From the NCBI GenBank assembly GCA_036556805.1, contig DATBIS010000040.1, positions 1-57,859 on the forward strand: DNA of 57,859 nucleotides, given 5' to 3'. The translations under genes and the position numbers were made by a program. Positions within the stretch are counted from its first letter, which is position 1. Each line of letters opens with the position of its first letter. This document shows, in pieces, positions 24,012-32,293 of the stretch. A model generated the notes under the pieces. That model did not search any database. It was given only the letters and a program-made list of their open reading frames with translations, and was not told the origin of the DNA. This stretch comes from DATBIS01 sp036556805 (GTDB taxonomy: Bacteria; Actinomycetota; UBA4738; HRBIN12).

Positions 24012-24833
24012 GTGACGGCCCTGCTGGGCCGCACGGCCGTCCGTGAGCTTGCGGCGCGCCACGGCATCCGCCCCTCGAGGTCGCTCGGGCAGCACTTCCT
24101 GATCGATCCGAACCTCGCGCGCGCGATCGCGGCCGACGCGGGGGTGGGTCCCGTCGACCGAGTGGTCGAGGTCGGGGCCGGCCTCGGGTCGCTCACCGTC
24201 GCCCTCGCGGCGACGGGCGCCGGGGTGGTCGCGATCGAGTTCGACCGCGCGGTGCTCCCCGCCTTGCGTGAGGTGACGGCGGGACTCGAGGCCGTCGAGG
24301 TGGTCGCGGCGGACGTCACGACGATCGACTGGCCGGCGACGCTCGGGGAGGACGCCTGGACGCTCGCCGCGAACCTCCCGTACAACATCGCCACGCCGCT
24401 CGTGCAACGGCTGCTCGAGGGCGTCCCGCAGATCGTCCGGATGGTGGTGATGGTGCAGCGCGAGGTCGGGGATCGGCTCGTCGCCCGGCCGGGCGATCCC
24501 GGCTACGGTCCGCTCGCGCTTCGCGTCGAGCACCACGCGATCGCGCGCCTCGTGCGGACCGTCCCCCCGGAGGTGTTCTGGCCGCGACCGGCCGTCGCCT
24601 CCGTCGTCGCGCGCATCGACCGTCGCGAGCGCCCTGCGGTCGTGATGGACGAGATACGCCTGTGGCGCGTGGTGGACGCGATGTTCGCCGCCCGCCGGAA
24701 GTCCGCTCGCGCCGCGCTCGCAACGATCGCCGACGATCCCGACGCCGTGCTCGCGGCGGCGAACGTCGACCCCGGGGCGCGTGCCCAGCAGCTGTCGCTC
24801 GCCGAGTTCGCGCGGATCGCGGAGGTCGCGTGA
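24012..24833 (+). CDS. ksgA: 16S rRNA (adenine1518/1519-N6)-dimethyltransferase
   Basis: 273 residues. It dimethylates two adjacent adenines in the 3' hairpin of 16S rRNA during 30S assembly. The N-terminal RPSRSLGQHFLID (20-32), SAM-binding VEVGAGLGSL (near 52-61), the Glu-ending strand AIEFD and the catalytic NLPYNI (near 119-124) are intact. GTG 24012 is six bases after the stop of the G5-RlpA gene. The stop overlaps the ispE start (GTGA). Confidence 0.96.
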   Translation: MTALLGRTAVRELAARHGIRPSRSLGQHFLIDPNLARAIAADAGVGPVDRVVEVGAGLGSLTVALAATGAGVVAIEFDRAVLPALREVTAGLEAVEVVAADVTTIDWPATLGEDAWTLAANLPYNIATPLVQRLLEGVPQIVRMVVMVQREVGDRLVARPGDPGYGPLALRVEHHAIARLVRTVPPEVFWPRPAVASVVARIDRRERPAVVMDEIRLWRVVDAMFAARRKSARAALATIADDPDAVLAAANVDPGARAQQLSLAEFARIAEVA

Positions 24834-25693
24834 GCGCCGCCGTCCATCGAGCGGCGCACGCGAAGATCAACGCGTGCCTCCGGGTCCTGGGCGCCCGCGA
24901 CGACGGCTATCATCAGATCGAGACGCTGATCCTGCCGATCGACCTCGCGGACGACGTCACCGTTCGGCCCTCGCCGACGCTTCGCGTGGACGTGCACGGC
25001 GAGTCTGGCCTCGCCGACGCGGTCGAGGCGGGCGGCATGAACCTCGCGCTCGTCGCCGCGCTCGCGCTCGCCGAGTCGTGCGGCGGCTCGAGCGGCGCCC
25101 TCGTCGAGATCGCGAAGCGGATCCCCGTCGCGGCGGGCCTCGGGGGCGGCAGCGCCGATGCCGCGGCGACGATGCTCGCGCTGAACGAGCTCTGGGCGTG
25201 CGGCCTCGACGTGGAGGTCCTGCTGGGGATCGGCGAGCGACTCGGCTCGGACGTGCCATCCCTGCTCGCGGGAGGGCCCGTGGTCGCGAGGGGTCGCGGC
25301 GAGCAGGTCGAGCCGATCGCGGCGCAGCCCACGCATTGGGCGCTCAAGACGTTCGATTTCCCGACGCGCTCTCCCGATGCCTACCGGTGGTGGGACGAGG
25401 ACGGGGGGGACCCGGGGCCGGACCCCGGCGTCCTGTTCGCGGCCGCCGAGTCGGGTTCGTTCGAGACGCTCGGCGCAGCGCTCTTCAACGACCTCGAGGG
25501 GCCGGTGACGCGCCGCCATCCCGAGATCGGGAAGGCGAAGCGCGCCTTCCTCGAGGCCGGCGCGCTCGGCGCGGTGATGAGCGGGAGCGGGCCCACCGTC
25601 GCGGCGCTCGCGCGCCATCCGATGCAGGCTCAGAAGCTCGCGGCGGCCGTCCCGGGGTCGATCGTGGCGGTGGGCGCGTCAGGGCAGGGATAA
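24830..25693 (+). CDS. ispE: 4-diphosphocytidyl-2-C-methyl-D-erythritol kinase
   Basis: 287 residues, GHMP kinase. It phosphorylates CDP-methylerythritol in the non-mevalonate isoprenoid pathway. Motif 1 AHAKINACLRVLG (8-20) with the catalytic Lys, the ATP loop PVAAGLGGGSADAAA (near 101-115) and the GHMP motif 3 VMSGSGPTV near 255-263 are visible, as are the invariant Asp in GSDVP. It overlaps ksgA by four bases; the conserved ksgA-ispE pair confirms both. The tRNA-Gln gene follows ten bases after the stop. Confidence 0.95.
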   Translation: MSAAVHRAAHAKINACLRVLGARDDGYHQIETLILPIDLADDVTVRPSPTLRVDVHGESGLADAVEAGGMNLALVAALALAESCGGSSGALVEIAKRIPVAAGLGGGSADAAATMLALNELWACGLDVEVLLGIGERLGSDVPSLLAGGPVVARGRGEQVEPIAAQPTHWALKTFDFPTRSPDAYRWWDEDGGDPGPDPGVLFAAAESGSFETLGAALFNDLEGPVTRRHPEIGKAKRAFLEAGALGAVMSGSGPTVAALARHPMQAQKLAAAVPGSIVAVGASGQG

Positions 25694-25703
25694 TCGAGTC
25701 CGA

Positions 25704-25774
25704 TCCGGGGTGGTCTAACGGCAAGACGCGGGCCTTTGGAGCCCTCGATGGAGGTTCGACTCCTCCCCCCGGAA
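25704..25774 (+). tRNA. tRNA-Gln (anticodon UUG)
   Basis: The acceptor stem TCCGGGG (25704-25710) pairs with CCCCGGA (25767-25773); the T-arm is GGAGG-TTCGACT-CCTCC and the D-arm contains the usual GGTCTAACGGCAAGAC. The anticodon loop CTTTGGA gives UUG, read as glutamine. CCA is not encoded. The anticodon stem CGGGC/GCCCT has a C27-U43 mismatch at its base. Mycobacteria also carry tRNA-Gln close to glmU. Confidence 0.93.
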
Positions 25775-25793
25775 CGATTCGATGACGGCAGGG

Positions 25794-26762
25794 TCACTCG
25801 TCCGATGGGGTTTCGCGAGCGCTGCCTTCGCTGAACGGGATCACCTCGATCGATGCGCTGTCCTTCACGGCACGCCGGACGATCGCCTCTGTCGGAATGG
25901 TGTCCTCCCCGATCACGTACCAATGACCCTTCTTCCACTTCGACCGGTTGGTACCCCAGTGCGCCGTTCCTGGGGGGTGATCCTTGACAAGTTCTTGCGT
26001 CACGGCGCCCCAGTCCTCCTCAGGGAAGTACACCCACGGGCCCAGCGGGCCGGTCGGCGCGTCGGCTGCAGGAGCGTCCACTCGAGGGGTCTGAATACCT
26101 TGGGAACGAAGATGTTCCACGACTTCATCAGGATCGATGCCGAACGAGTCAAGCCTTGAGCTTCCCCCCGAGCCACCAAAGACGATGGCCAGAAGAACGT
26201 GCTCGTCGGTGAGCCGTAACGCCCCCATTCCGACGGCGATGCCCTGTGCCCAGCCAAGGATCAACTGGTAGGTCGGGGTCGACGACACCCCCTCCGAACG
26301 GTCTTGCCCGTGCATTCGGTCCACGACCTGTCGACGAACATCCTGGTAGGTGATCCCGAGTTCGTTCAGAACCCTGACCGCAGCCGTTGGTGCCGGGGGT
26401 TTCAGCAACGCCAATAGGAAGTGGAGGTCGAGGCAGAATCCGTGCCGAAGGGCCTTCGCTTCAGCGAAGGCGCGGCGGGCGATGCTGGATGAACCGGAGG
26501 GATCCCACCGGGGTGTGCTTCCGAGCTCCTCGAGCAGCGCCCTCCACGAGTCGAACCCGTGCTCCCGGGCGATCGTCGCCTGAGCGTCTCGAAGCGTGAG
26601 ATGCCAGCCTTCAAGCCGTCCGGCCGGGCGCCCGGCGAACTTCGGGTGCGAGGCTAGGACCCTAGCCACCGCCTCCTTGTCGCCGTGCTCGAAGCCGTGT
26701 TTGAGCTCCTTGGCACGGATTCGAAGCTGACGCAGATCCCGACGATCCGACGATGAAGTCAT
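25794..26762 (-). CDS. Clp N-domain protein with N-terminal ankyrin-like segment, function unknown
   Basis: 322 residues. Residues about 10-85 resemble the helical stretch found in ankyrin-repeat proteins of soil bacteria (TLRDAQATIAREHGFDSW, 55-72). Residues about 95-210 look like the Clp repeat (N) domain that recruits substrates to ClpA/ClpC ATPases (FAEAKALRHGF, LALLKPP, LTDEHVLLAIV). The C-terminal 110 residues, rich in Trp (WVYFPEEDW, KWKKGHWYVIG), are not recognised. There is no ATPase domain, so it may be an adaptor. GC is visibly lower than in neighbours (37 of 60 bases at 26161-26220), and the gene lies next to tRNA-Gln, both consistent with horizontal gain. ATG 26762 is the first plausible start. 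Confidence 0.65.
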   Translation of the reverse strand: MTSSSDRRDLRQLRIRAKELKHGFEHGDKEAVARVLASHPKFAGRPAGRLEGWHLTLRDAQATIAREHGFDSWRALLEELGSTPRWDPSGSSSIARRAFAEAKALRHGFCLDLHFLLALLKPPAPTAAVRVLNELGITYQDVRRQVVDRMHGQDRSEGVSSTPTYQLILGWAQGIAVGMGALRLTDEHVLLAIVFGGSGGSSRLDSFGIDPDEVVEHLRSQGIQTPRVDAPAADAPTGPLGPWVYFPEEDWGAVTQELVKDHPPGTAHWGTNRSKWKKGHWYVIGEDTIPTEAIVRRAVKDSASIEVIPFSEGSARETPSDE

Positions 26763-27006
26763 GCGAACTCCTCCCCATCGTGCCCGGGTCGGCTGGTTCG
26801 GGCGGGTCGGAGATCACGTCTCAAACGATCGATCCTGCAGGTGGACTCGGTCCTTGCCGCCGACGGGAGGCGTCCTGCTCCGCGCTGGCGAAAGTGTACG
26901 CCAAGCATCTGGAAGGCCTTCAGCGCGCTACACGATCGGCGCCCGCAGCCTGCGGCGACCGGGCTTGCTCCCCTAAGATGCGGCGGCGGACAAAGGAGGG
27001 GTTCCT
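26763..27006. other. Divergent intergenic region
   Basis: 244 bases between the minus-strand Clp-N gene and the plus-strand molybdenum hydroxylase operon. The right end holds the promoter at 26974 and a strong ribosome site; I see no ORF with coding character and no repeat in the remainder. Confidence 0.5.
26974..26979 (+). promoter_or_regulatory. -10 box of the molybdenum hydroxylase operon
   Basis: TAAGAT; transcription from about 26986 leaves a leader with AAAGGAGGGG (26992-27001), the strongest ribosome site in the window, five bases before GTG 27007. Confidence 0.6.
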
Positions 27007-29268
27007 GTGGCGACGGTCGAGACCGCCCCGGCGGGGTTCGTGCGGCAGGACGGCAAGGAGAAGGTCACCGGCACCGGCCGGTATACCGCGGACCTCACCT
27101 TCACGGGCATGGCCCACGCGAAGTTCCGCTACGCCGACCACTCCCACGCCAAGATCCTGAAGATCGACACGTCGAAGGCGAAGGCGCTGCCCGGCGTCGT
27201 CGCGGTCCTCACGCAGGACGATCTGCCCGACGTGCGCTACGGAGGCTTCGTGCAGGATCGGTATCTCTTCGCGAGGAACACCGTTCGGTTCGAGGGGGAG
27301 ATCGTCGCCGGGGTCGTCGGGGTCACGGAGGAGATCGCCGCCGAGGCGGCGCGACTGATCGAGGTCGAGTACGAACCGCTGCCCGTCGTGACGGACTTCG
27401 TCGCCGCGATGGAGCCCGGCGCGACGCTGATCCACCCCGATCTCCCGTCCTACGACAAGGACGAGAACATCGTCGCCGACGGCAACACGATGGCCTATCA
27501 CACGATCGTGAAGGGCGACGCCGAGACCGCGATGGCGGGCGCCGACGTCGTCGTGAAGAGCCACTACGTCTCCGACGCGTCGCAGGGAGTGCCGATCGAG
27601 CCCCGCGCCGTCGTGGCGCAATGGCAGGGCGACAAGGTCACGATCTGGTCCTCGACGCAGGTGCCGTACGCCGCTCGCGCCGGCGTCGCGCAGACGCTCC
27701 AAGTGCCCGAGGCGAACGTGCGGGTCGTCGTCCCGCTCCTCGGCGGCGGGTTCGGCGCGAAGTGCGACCTGCACTTCGAAGGGCAGGTCGCGGCGCTCGC
27801 CCGAGCCGCCCAGCGGCCCGTTCGCCTGGTCCTGTCGCGCGAGGAGGAGTTCACGATCATCGCGCAGCGCCGCGAGGGAATCGCGATGGATTTCGAGACC
27901 GGCGTGACGCGGGACGGCCGTCTCGTCGCTCGTCGGGCGAAGCTCGTCCTGGACAAGGGCGCGTACTGCGGCGAGGGCGGGTTCCTCGGACAGATGGCCG
28001 CGATGCACGCGTGCGGGCCGTACCAGATCGACCACATCTCGGTCGAGGCGTTCCTGAACTACACGAACAACCAGCCCTCGGGCTCGGTCCGCGCGCCGAC
28101 GGCGCCCCAGGTCTGCTGGGGGCTGGAACAGCACATGGACGAGGTTGCGGCCGCGATCGGCATGGATCCCGTCGACCTCCGTCGTCGCACGTTGATCGAG
28201 GAGGGCGCCGAGGGTCCGACCCGGCAGGTCTTCGACAAGGTCGGCGTTCGCGACACGCTGGAGCGAGCGGTCGAGATGATCGGCTACGGCCGCGAGCTGC
28301 CCGACGACGAGGCGATCGGCGTCGCGGTCGGATGGTGGCCGTGCATGCCGGCGCCGTCCGGCGCGTACGTGCAGATGAACGGCGACGGCAGCGCGACGAT
28401 CGTGACGGGCGCGCAGGAGAACGGCAGCGGCGCGGTGATGGCGATGCCGATCTTCGTCGGGCAGGAGCTCGGCATCGATCCGAACGACGTCTCGATCCTG
28501 TATCAGGACACCGACGTCGCGCCGTGGGACATGGGGTCGTGCGGATCGCAAACGACCTTCAACAGCGGGCGCGCGATCCTTGCGGCCGCGCAGGAGGTCC
28601 GCGAGCAGCTCCTCGAAGCGGCCGCCGAGCAGCTCGAAGCGGACCGGGACGACCTCGAGCTCGCCGGCGGCGTGGCGCGCGTCAAGGGTTCGCCCGACCG
28701 CTCGGTCGCGATCACGGATCTCGTCGGCGAGATCGGCACGGTGCACGGGAAGGGCTCGGGCGAGGTCCTCGATGCGCCGACCGGAGACACGGGCGGGTGC
28801 GTCGGACGCCTCGGGAACGAGACGTTCCTGGCCCCACAGCTGATCACTCAGGCGGCCCACGTCAAGGTCGACCGCGCGACCGGCGTCGTGCGCGTCCTGA
28901 AGGTCGCGGCCGCCCACGACTCCGGGCGGATCCTGAACCGGGCGGGCGCGGACGGGCAGGTGCTGGGCGGCGTGGTGATGGGGGTCGGTCTCGCGCTGTC
29001 CGAGGGAACGATGCTCGATGACCAGGGTCGGCAGCGGAACCCGCATCTGCTCGACTACAAGTTGCTCACGTGCTCCGACACCCCCGAGATCGAGGTCGAC
29101 TGGATCGAGTACGACTCCGTGGGGCCGCGGGGGACGAAGGGCGTGGGCGAGCCGCCGCAGGTCCCGACCGCCGGCGCGATCGCGAACGCGATCTCGAAGG
29201 TGATCGGCCGGCACGTGCGGCGTCTCCCCATGACGCCGGAGCGCGTCTGGGAGGCCGCTCGCGGATGA
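27007..29268 (+). CDS. Xanthine dehydrogenase-family molybdopterin-binding subunit
   Basis: 753 residues, large subunit of a three-subunit molybdenum hydroxylase. The a/b hammerhead domain (about 20-130) is followed by the two molybdopterin-binding domains. Visible motifs: LGGGFGAK (near 245-252), the SVRAPTAPQ segment near 360 (where XDH has FRGFG-type residues), GSCGSQTT near 512-519 and the catalytic Glu in GVGEPPQVP near 715-723. The CoxL active-site signature AYxCSFR of form I CO dehydrogenase is absent, so it is a hydroxylase of unknown (purine, aldehyde or heterocycle) substrate. It is co-transcribed with FAD and 2Fe-2S subunits, with overlapping starts. Confidence 0.9.
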   Translation: MATVETAPAGFVRQDGKEKVTGTGRYTADLTFTGMAHAKFRYADHSHAKILKIDTSKAKALPGVVAVLTQDDLPDVRYGGFVQDRYLFARNTVRFEGEIVAGVVGVTEEIAAEAARLIEVEYEPLPVVTDFVAAMEPGATLIHPDLPSYDKDENIVADGNTMAYHTIVKGDAETAMAGADVVVKSHYVSDASQGVPIEPRAVVAQWQGDKVTIWSSTQVPYAARAGVAQTLQVPEANVRVVVPLLGGGFGAKCDLHFEGQVAALARAAQRPVRLVLSREEEFTIIAQRREGIAMDFETGVTRDGRLVARRAKLVLDKGAYCGEGGFLGQMAAMHACGPYQIDHISVEAFLNYTNNQPSGSVRAPTAPQVCWGLEQHMDEVAAAIGMDPVDLRRRTLIEEGAEGPTRQVFDKVGVRDTLERAVEMIGYGRELPDDEAIGVAVGWWPCMPAPSGAYVQMNGDGSATIVTGAQENGSGAVMAMPIFVGQELGIDPNDVSILYQDTDVAPWDMGSCGSQTTFNSGRAILAAAQEVREQLLEAAAEQLEADRDDLELAGGVARVKGSPDRSVAITDLVGEIGTVHGKGSGEVLDAPTGDTGGCVGRLGNETFLAPQLITQAAHVKVDRATGVVRVLKVAAAHDSGRILNRAGADGQVLGGVVMGVGLALSEGTMLDDQGRQRNPHLLDYKLLTCSDTPEIEVDWIEYDSVGPRGTKGVGEPPQVPTAGAIANAISKVIGRHVRRLPMTPERVWEAARG

Positions 29269-30164
29269 CTCGGTCGTTCACCTCCGCGGCCACGGTCGAC
29301 GACGCGCTGGCGGCGTTGTCCGGCGGCGCGCGACCGGTCGCGGGCGGCACCGACCTGGTCGTGGGAGCCCGCCAGGGGAAGGCCCCGCTGCCCGATGCGA
29401 TCGTCGCGATCGACCGGATCCCGGGCTTCCGCGTGATCGACGTCTCCGATCACGGGCTTCGGCTCGGCACGCTCGTGACCCACGGCGACATCGTGGCGAG
29501 CGAAGAGATCCGCACGCGATACGCGGCGCTCGCCGACGCCTCGGCGATCGTCGGGTCGCACGCGACGCGAGCGCAGGGCACGATCGGGGGCAACGTGATG
29601 AACGGGTCGCCGGCGATGGATACCGGCGGCCCGCTGCTGTGCTTCGGCGCGGCGGCAACCCTCCGCTCGGCGTCCGGCGAGCGTTCGATCGGCCTCGACG
29701 AGCTGTGGACGGGTCCGGGTTCGACCTCGGCGCGATCCGACGAGCTGCTCGTGGCCATCGACGTGCCGGCGCCCGCCGACGGGACCGGATCCTGCTACGT
29801 GCGCTTGGAGTACCGCCGACAGATGGAGATCGCGGTCGTGGGCGCGACCGTCGTCGTCACGGTGGACGGCGACCGGGTCGTCGACGCTCGCGTCGCGATC
29901 ACGGCGCTCACGCCGACGATCCGGCGGGTGCCCGACGCCGAGTCGGCGCTCGTCGGCACCGACGGTGCCGGGGACGCGATCGAGGCCGCCTCGGCCGCCG
30001 CCGCGGCTGCCTCGACCCCGATCAGCGACGTTCGCGGGTCGGCCGAGTACCGGCGGGCGATGGCCGCGGTGATCGCGAACCGCGCGATCACCGCCGCCCT
30101 CACACGGGCGCGCGGCGGCAGCGTCCCGATCCCCGCGAGTCCCGCGCTGCACGGAGCGAGCTGA
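29265..30164 (+). CDS. Molybdenum hydroxylase FAD-binding subunit (CoxM/XdhB-like)
   Basis: 299 residues of the medium subunit. The PCMH-type FAD site shows ARPVAGGTDLVVGARQG (near 22-38) and ATRAQGTIGGNVMNGSP (near 103-119), the two flavin-pyrophosphate loops of the family. The C-terminal CO-dehydrogenase flavoprotein domain starts near 175. It passes electrons from the Mo and FeS centres to its acceptor. ATG 29265 overlaps the large-subunit stop by four bases; its stop overlaps the next ATG by one base. Confidence 0.92.
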   Translation: MTRSFTSAATVDDALAALSGGARPVAGGTDLVVGARQGKAPLPDAIVAIDRIPGFRVIDVSDHGLRLGTLVTHGDIVASEEIRTRYAALADASAIVGSHATRAQGTIGGNVMNGSPAMDTGGPLLCFGAAATLRSASGERSIGLDELWTGPGSTSARSDELLVAIDVPAPADGTGSCYVRLEYRRQMEIAVVGATVVVTVDGDRVVDARVAITALTPTIRRVPDAESALVGTDGAGDAIEAASAAAAAASTPISDVRGSAEYRRAMAAVIANRAITAALTRARGGSVPIPASPALHGAS

Positions 30165-30700
30165 TGGAGCCGACGATGAAGGTCGCTGCAACGCTCCACG
30201 TGAACGGCACCGACTATCCCGTCGAGCTGGATCCGCACGCCAGCCTCCTGAAAGCGGTGCGCGAGGAACTCGGTCTCACCGGATCGAAGGAAGGCTGCGA
30301 CGACTCCGAGTGCGGCGCCTGCATGATGCTGCTCGACGGCGAGCCCTTGAACGCGTGCTCCTACTTGGCCTTGCAAGCCGAGGGCCGCGAGGTCACGACC
30401 GTGGAGGGACTCGCGGGGGACGACGACGTCGGACCGCTCCAGCGGGCGTTCCTGCAGCAGTTCGGCGTGCAGTGCGGGTTCTGCACCCCCGGGATGCTCG
30501 TGTCCGCGACCGCGCTGCTGCGGCGCAACCCCGATCCCACCGAGGAGGAGATCCGGATCGGGCTGTCCGGGAACCTCTGCCGGTGCACGGGCTACCGAGG
30601 GATCGTCCGCGCCGTTCGGCAGGTTGCATCGGGAGACGTGCCGCCGCTCGGGTCCGCGCCGGTCCATCCGGACACGACGCCTCCACACCGCGCCGGCTGA
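30164..30700 (+). CDS. Molybdenum hydroxylase 2Fe-2S subunit (CoxS/XdhC-like)
   Basis: 178 residues. All eight cluster-binding cysteines are present: Cys45, 50, 53 and 65 for the plant-type cluster (GCDDSECGAC) and Cys104, 107, 139 and 141 for the helical domain (CGFC, CRC). Cytoplasmic, no Tat signal. It is the last gene of the operon; no XdhC/CoxF-type cofactor insertion chaperone or MobA-like gene follows, so maturation must be supplied from elsewhere. An in-frame ATG at 30176 is an alternative start. It converges with the next gene 16 bases on. Confidence 0.94.
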   Translation: MEPTMKVAATLHVNGTDYPVELDPHASLLKAVREELGLTGSKEGCDDSECGACMMLLDGEPLNACSYLALQAEGREVTTVEGLAGDDDVGPLQRAFLQQFGVQCGFCTPGMLVSATALLRRNPDPTEEEIRIGLSGNLCRCTGYRGIVRAVRQVASGDVPPLGSAPVHPDTTPPHRAG

Positions 30701-30716
30701 CGTTCGCCTCCCGACA

Positions 30717-31382
30717 CTAGCCCGGAGGGTCGGGCTCCTCGGCGCCGTCGGGCCAGGCGGCGATGCAGACCTTGTTGCCGGCCCGGTCCGAGAGGATCCA
30801 TGCGGCCGGCGCGCTCGAGTCGTCGACGAGGCGCCCACCCGCGGCGAGCGCCGCAGCGACGCGGGCCTCACTGTCCTCTCGCGCGACGGACACGTCGACG
30901 TGCATCGCGTGCCGGAGCGGCTTCTCGGGGTCGAGCTCCTGCATCCACACGGTCGAACCGTGACCGAGCGGGTCGACCGCGTTGTCCTCGGCCCTCGGGG
31001 CGTAGCCCAGCACCGCGCGCCAGAAGCCCACGTCGACGTCGTTGGGCTTCGAGGCGATCGCGACCTGAATCTCCTGGACGGCGCCGCGGTCGGCCAGCGC
31101 GCCGGCCGACCTGGCCACGGCCGAGACGCTGCGCGCGAGCTCCACGTGCAGCCGGTCGAGCTGGAACACGCCGCGCGTCAGCCGCACGGAGACGTGGCTC
31201 GAGCCGATCGTCAGCAGCAGTCCCGATGCGTCGAGACCCGGCACCCGTGCGATCGCTGCTGCGAGGCCCGCCGCCTCGCTGATCGACCCGACGCGAAAGA
31301 CGGCCGTCGCGCCGCCGTGCAGCACGACCCAATCGTCGAGGCCCTCGGCGACGAGGAAGTCTTGCCATCCCTGCTCGCTCAT
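30717..31382 (-). CDS. PCD-like/VOC fusion protein, copy A
   Basis: 221 residues. The N-terminal half (1-100) resembles pterin-4a-carbinolamine dehydratase-like domains (SVRLTRGVFQLDRLHVELARSV region); the C-terminal half (about 103-215) is a glyoxalase/VOC metal-binding-fold domain (FWRAVLGYAP, HAMHVDVSVA, VCIAAWP). Such two-domain proteins are frequent in Actinobacteria and uncharacterised. It is the last gene of the minus-strand operon and overlaps the binding-protein gene by four bases. A paralog begins the same operon at 34979; by hand alignment the two are about 77% identical overall, about 68% in the first half and 89% in the second. Confidence 0.8.
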   Translation of the reverse strand: MSEQGWQDFLVAEGLDDWVVLHGGATAVFRVGSISEAAGLAAAIARVPGLDASGLLLTIGSSHVSVRLTRGVFQLDRLHVELARSVSAVARSAGALADRGAVQEIQVAIASKPNDVDVGFWRAVLGYAPRAEDNAVDPLGHGSTVWMQELDPEKPLRHAMHVDVSVAREDSEARVAAALAAGGRLVDDSSAPAAWILSDRAGNKVCIAAWPDGAEEPDPPG

Positions 31383-32293
31383 CCGAGGAGACCGTTCCCC
31401 GCGAGGAAGGCGGTCGCGACGGCGGCCACACTCTGCCCGTCGAGCGCGACCTTCCCGACGAGCTCGGTCACCGTTTCGCTGGTGAGCCGGGCGCTCACGG
31501 CGTCCAGCAGCCGCCGCACCTCGTCGTCAAGCTTCTCGTTGCGCATGACGGGCGTGATGTTCTCCGCGTCCTGGAGGTGTCGGTCGTCGATGAGCGGGAT
31601 GAATCCGTTCGCCTCGATGCTCGGGTCGGTCGAGAACATCAGCGCGATCTGGACCTCGTCGGCTTCGAGCGCGGCGACGGTGAGCGGCCCTCCCGCGTCC
31701 AGCGGCTCGAAGTCGTCGAAGAGGATCCCGTAGACGTCTCGAAGGCCCGGCAGGCAGAAGGGGCGGAGCGGACACTCGGGCGGTGCGCCGATTGACAGCC
31801 GGTCGGCAACCGGCGCAAGCGAGCTCAGCGTCGTGAGGTCGAATGCCTCCGCGGTCTTCGCGTTCGCCACGAACTGGTTCGTGTCCTGGGCCGGGGACGG
31901 CGTGAGCACCGTGATGCCCTTCGGCCGAAGGCGCTCGCCGACCTGCATCGCGACGTCCCCCGGATCGCTCGACGCCTGCGCGTTGGAGTCGAGGAAGAGA
32001 AGCAGCGACGACAGGTATTCGGGCTTCAGATCGATCTGGCCCGACTCCAACGCGCTCTGTGAGACCTCGCGAGACCTCATGCCGAACGCTCGCTCGACCG
32101 TGTAGCCGGCGTGCTCCAGGACCTGCGCATAGATCTCCGCAACGAGCTGGTTCTCGGTGAAGGCGCCGGACACCCCGACGACGATCGAGCTCGCGCTGGA
32201 CGGATCACCCGTTCCCGACGAGCCGGAGCGGACGCATCCCGCGGTGAGCATGCCGGCTGCGAGCACGGCGACGAGGAAACCGGACCGTCTCAC
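31379..32293 (-). CDS. Orphan glycine-betaine/choline-type substrate-binding lipoprotein (OpuAC/ProX-like)
   Basis: 304 residues. The signal peptide ends LTAGC (Cys20), so it is a lipoprotein. The mature part follows the OpuAC/OsmF pattern: VVGVSGAFTENQLVAEIY, a following LEHAGYTVE, and a late AALEADEVQIALMFSTDP, as in quaternary-amine binding proteins. No permease or ATPase of a betaine importer is present in the window; instead it lies in a tight operon, overlapping a membrane cyclase gene upstream by four bases and a VOC gene downstream by four. It could serve as a sensor ligand domain or feed a distant importer. The start is GTG 32293. Confidence 0.85.
   Translation of the reverse strand: MRRSGFLVAVLAAGMLTAGCVRSGSSGTGDPSSASSIVVGVSGAFTENQLVAEIYAQVLEHAGYTVERAFGMRSREVSQSALESGQIDLKPEYLSSLLLFLDSNAQASSDPGDVAMQVGERLRPKGITVLTPSPAQDTNQFVANAKTAEAFDLTTLSSLAPVADRLSIGAPPECPLRPFCLPGLRDVYGILFDDFEPLDAGGPLTVAALEADEVQIALMFSTDPSIEANGFIPLIDDRHLQDAENITPVMRNEKLDDEVRRLLDAVSARLTSETVTELVGKVALDGQSVAAVATAFLAGNGLLG

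Noticed and set aside
27007..30700. Aerobic CO dehydrogenase (coxMSL)
   Set aside because: Gene order and subunits fit the superfamily, but the large subunit lacks the AYxCSFR active-site motif of form I enzymes.
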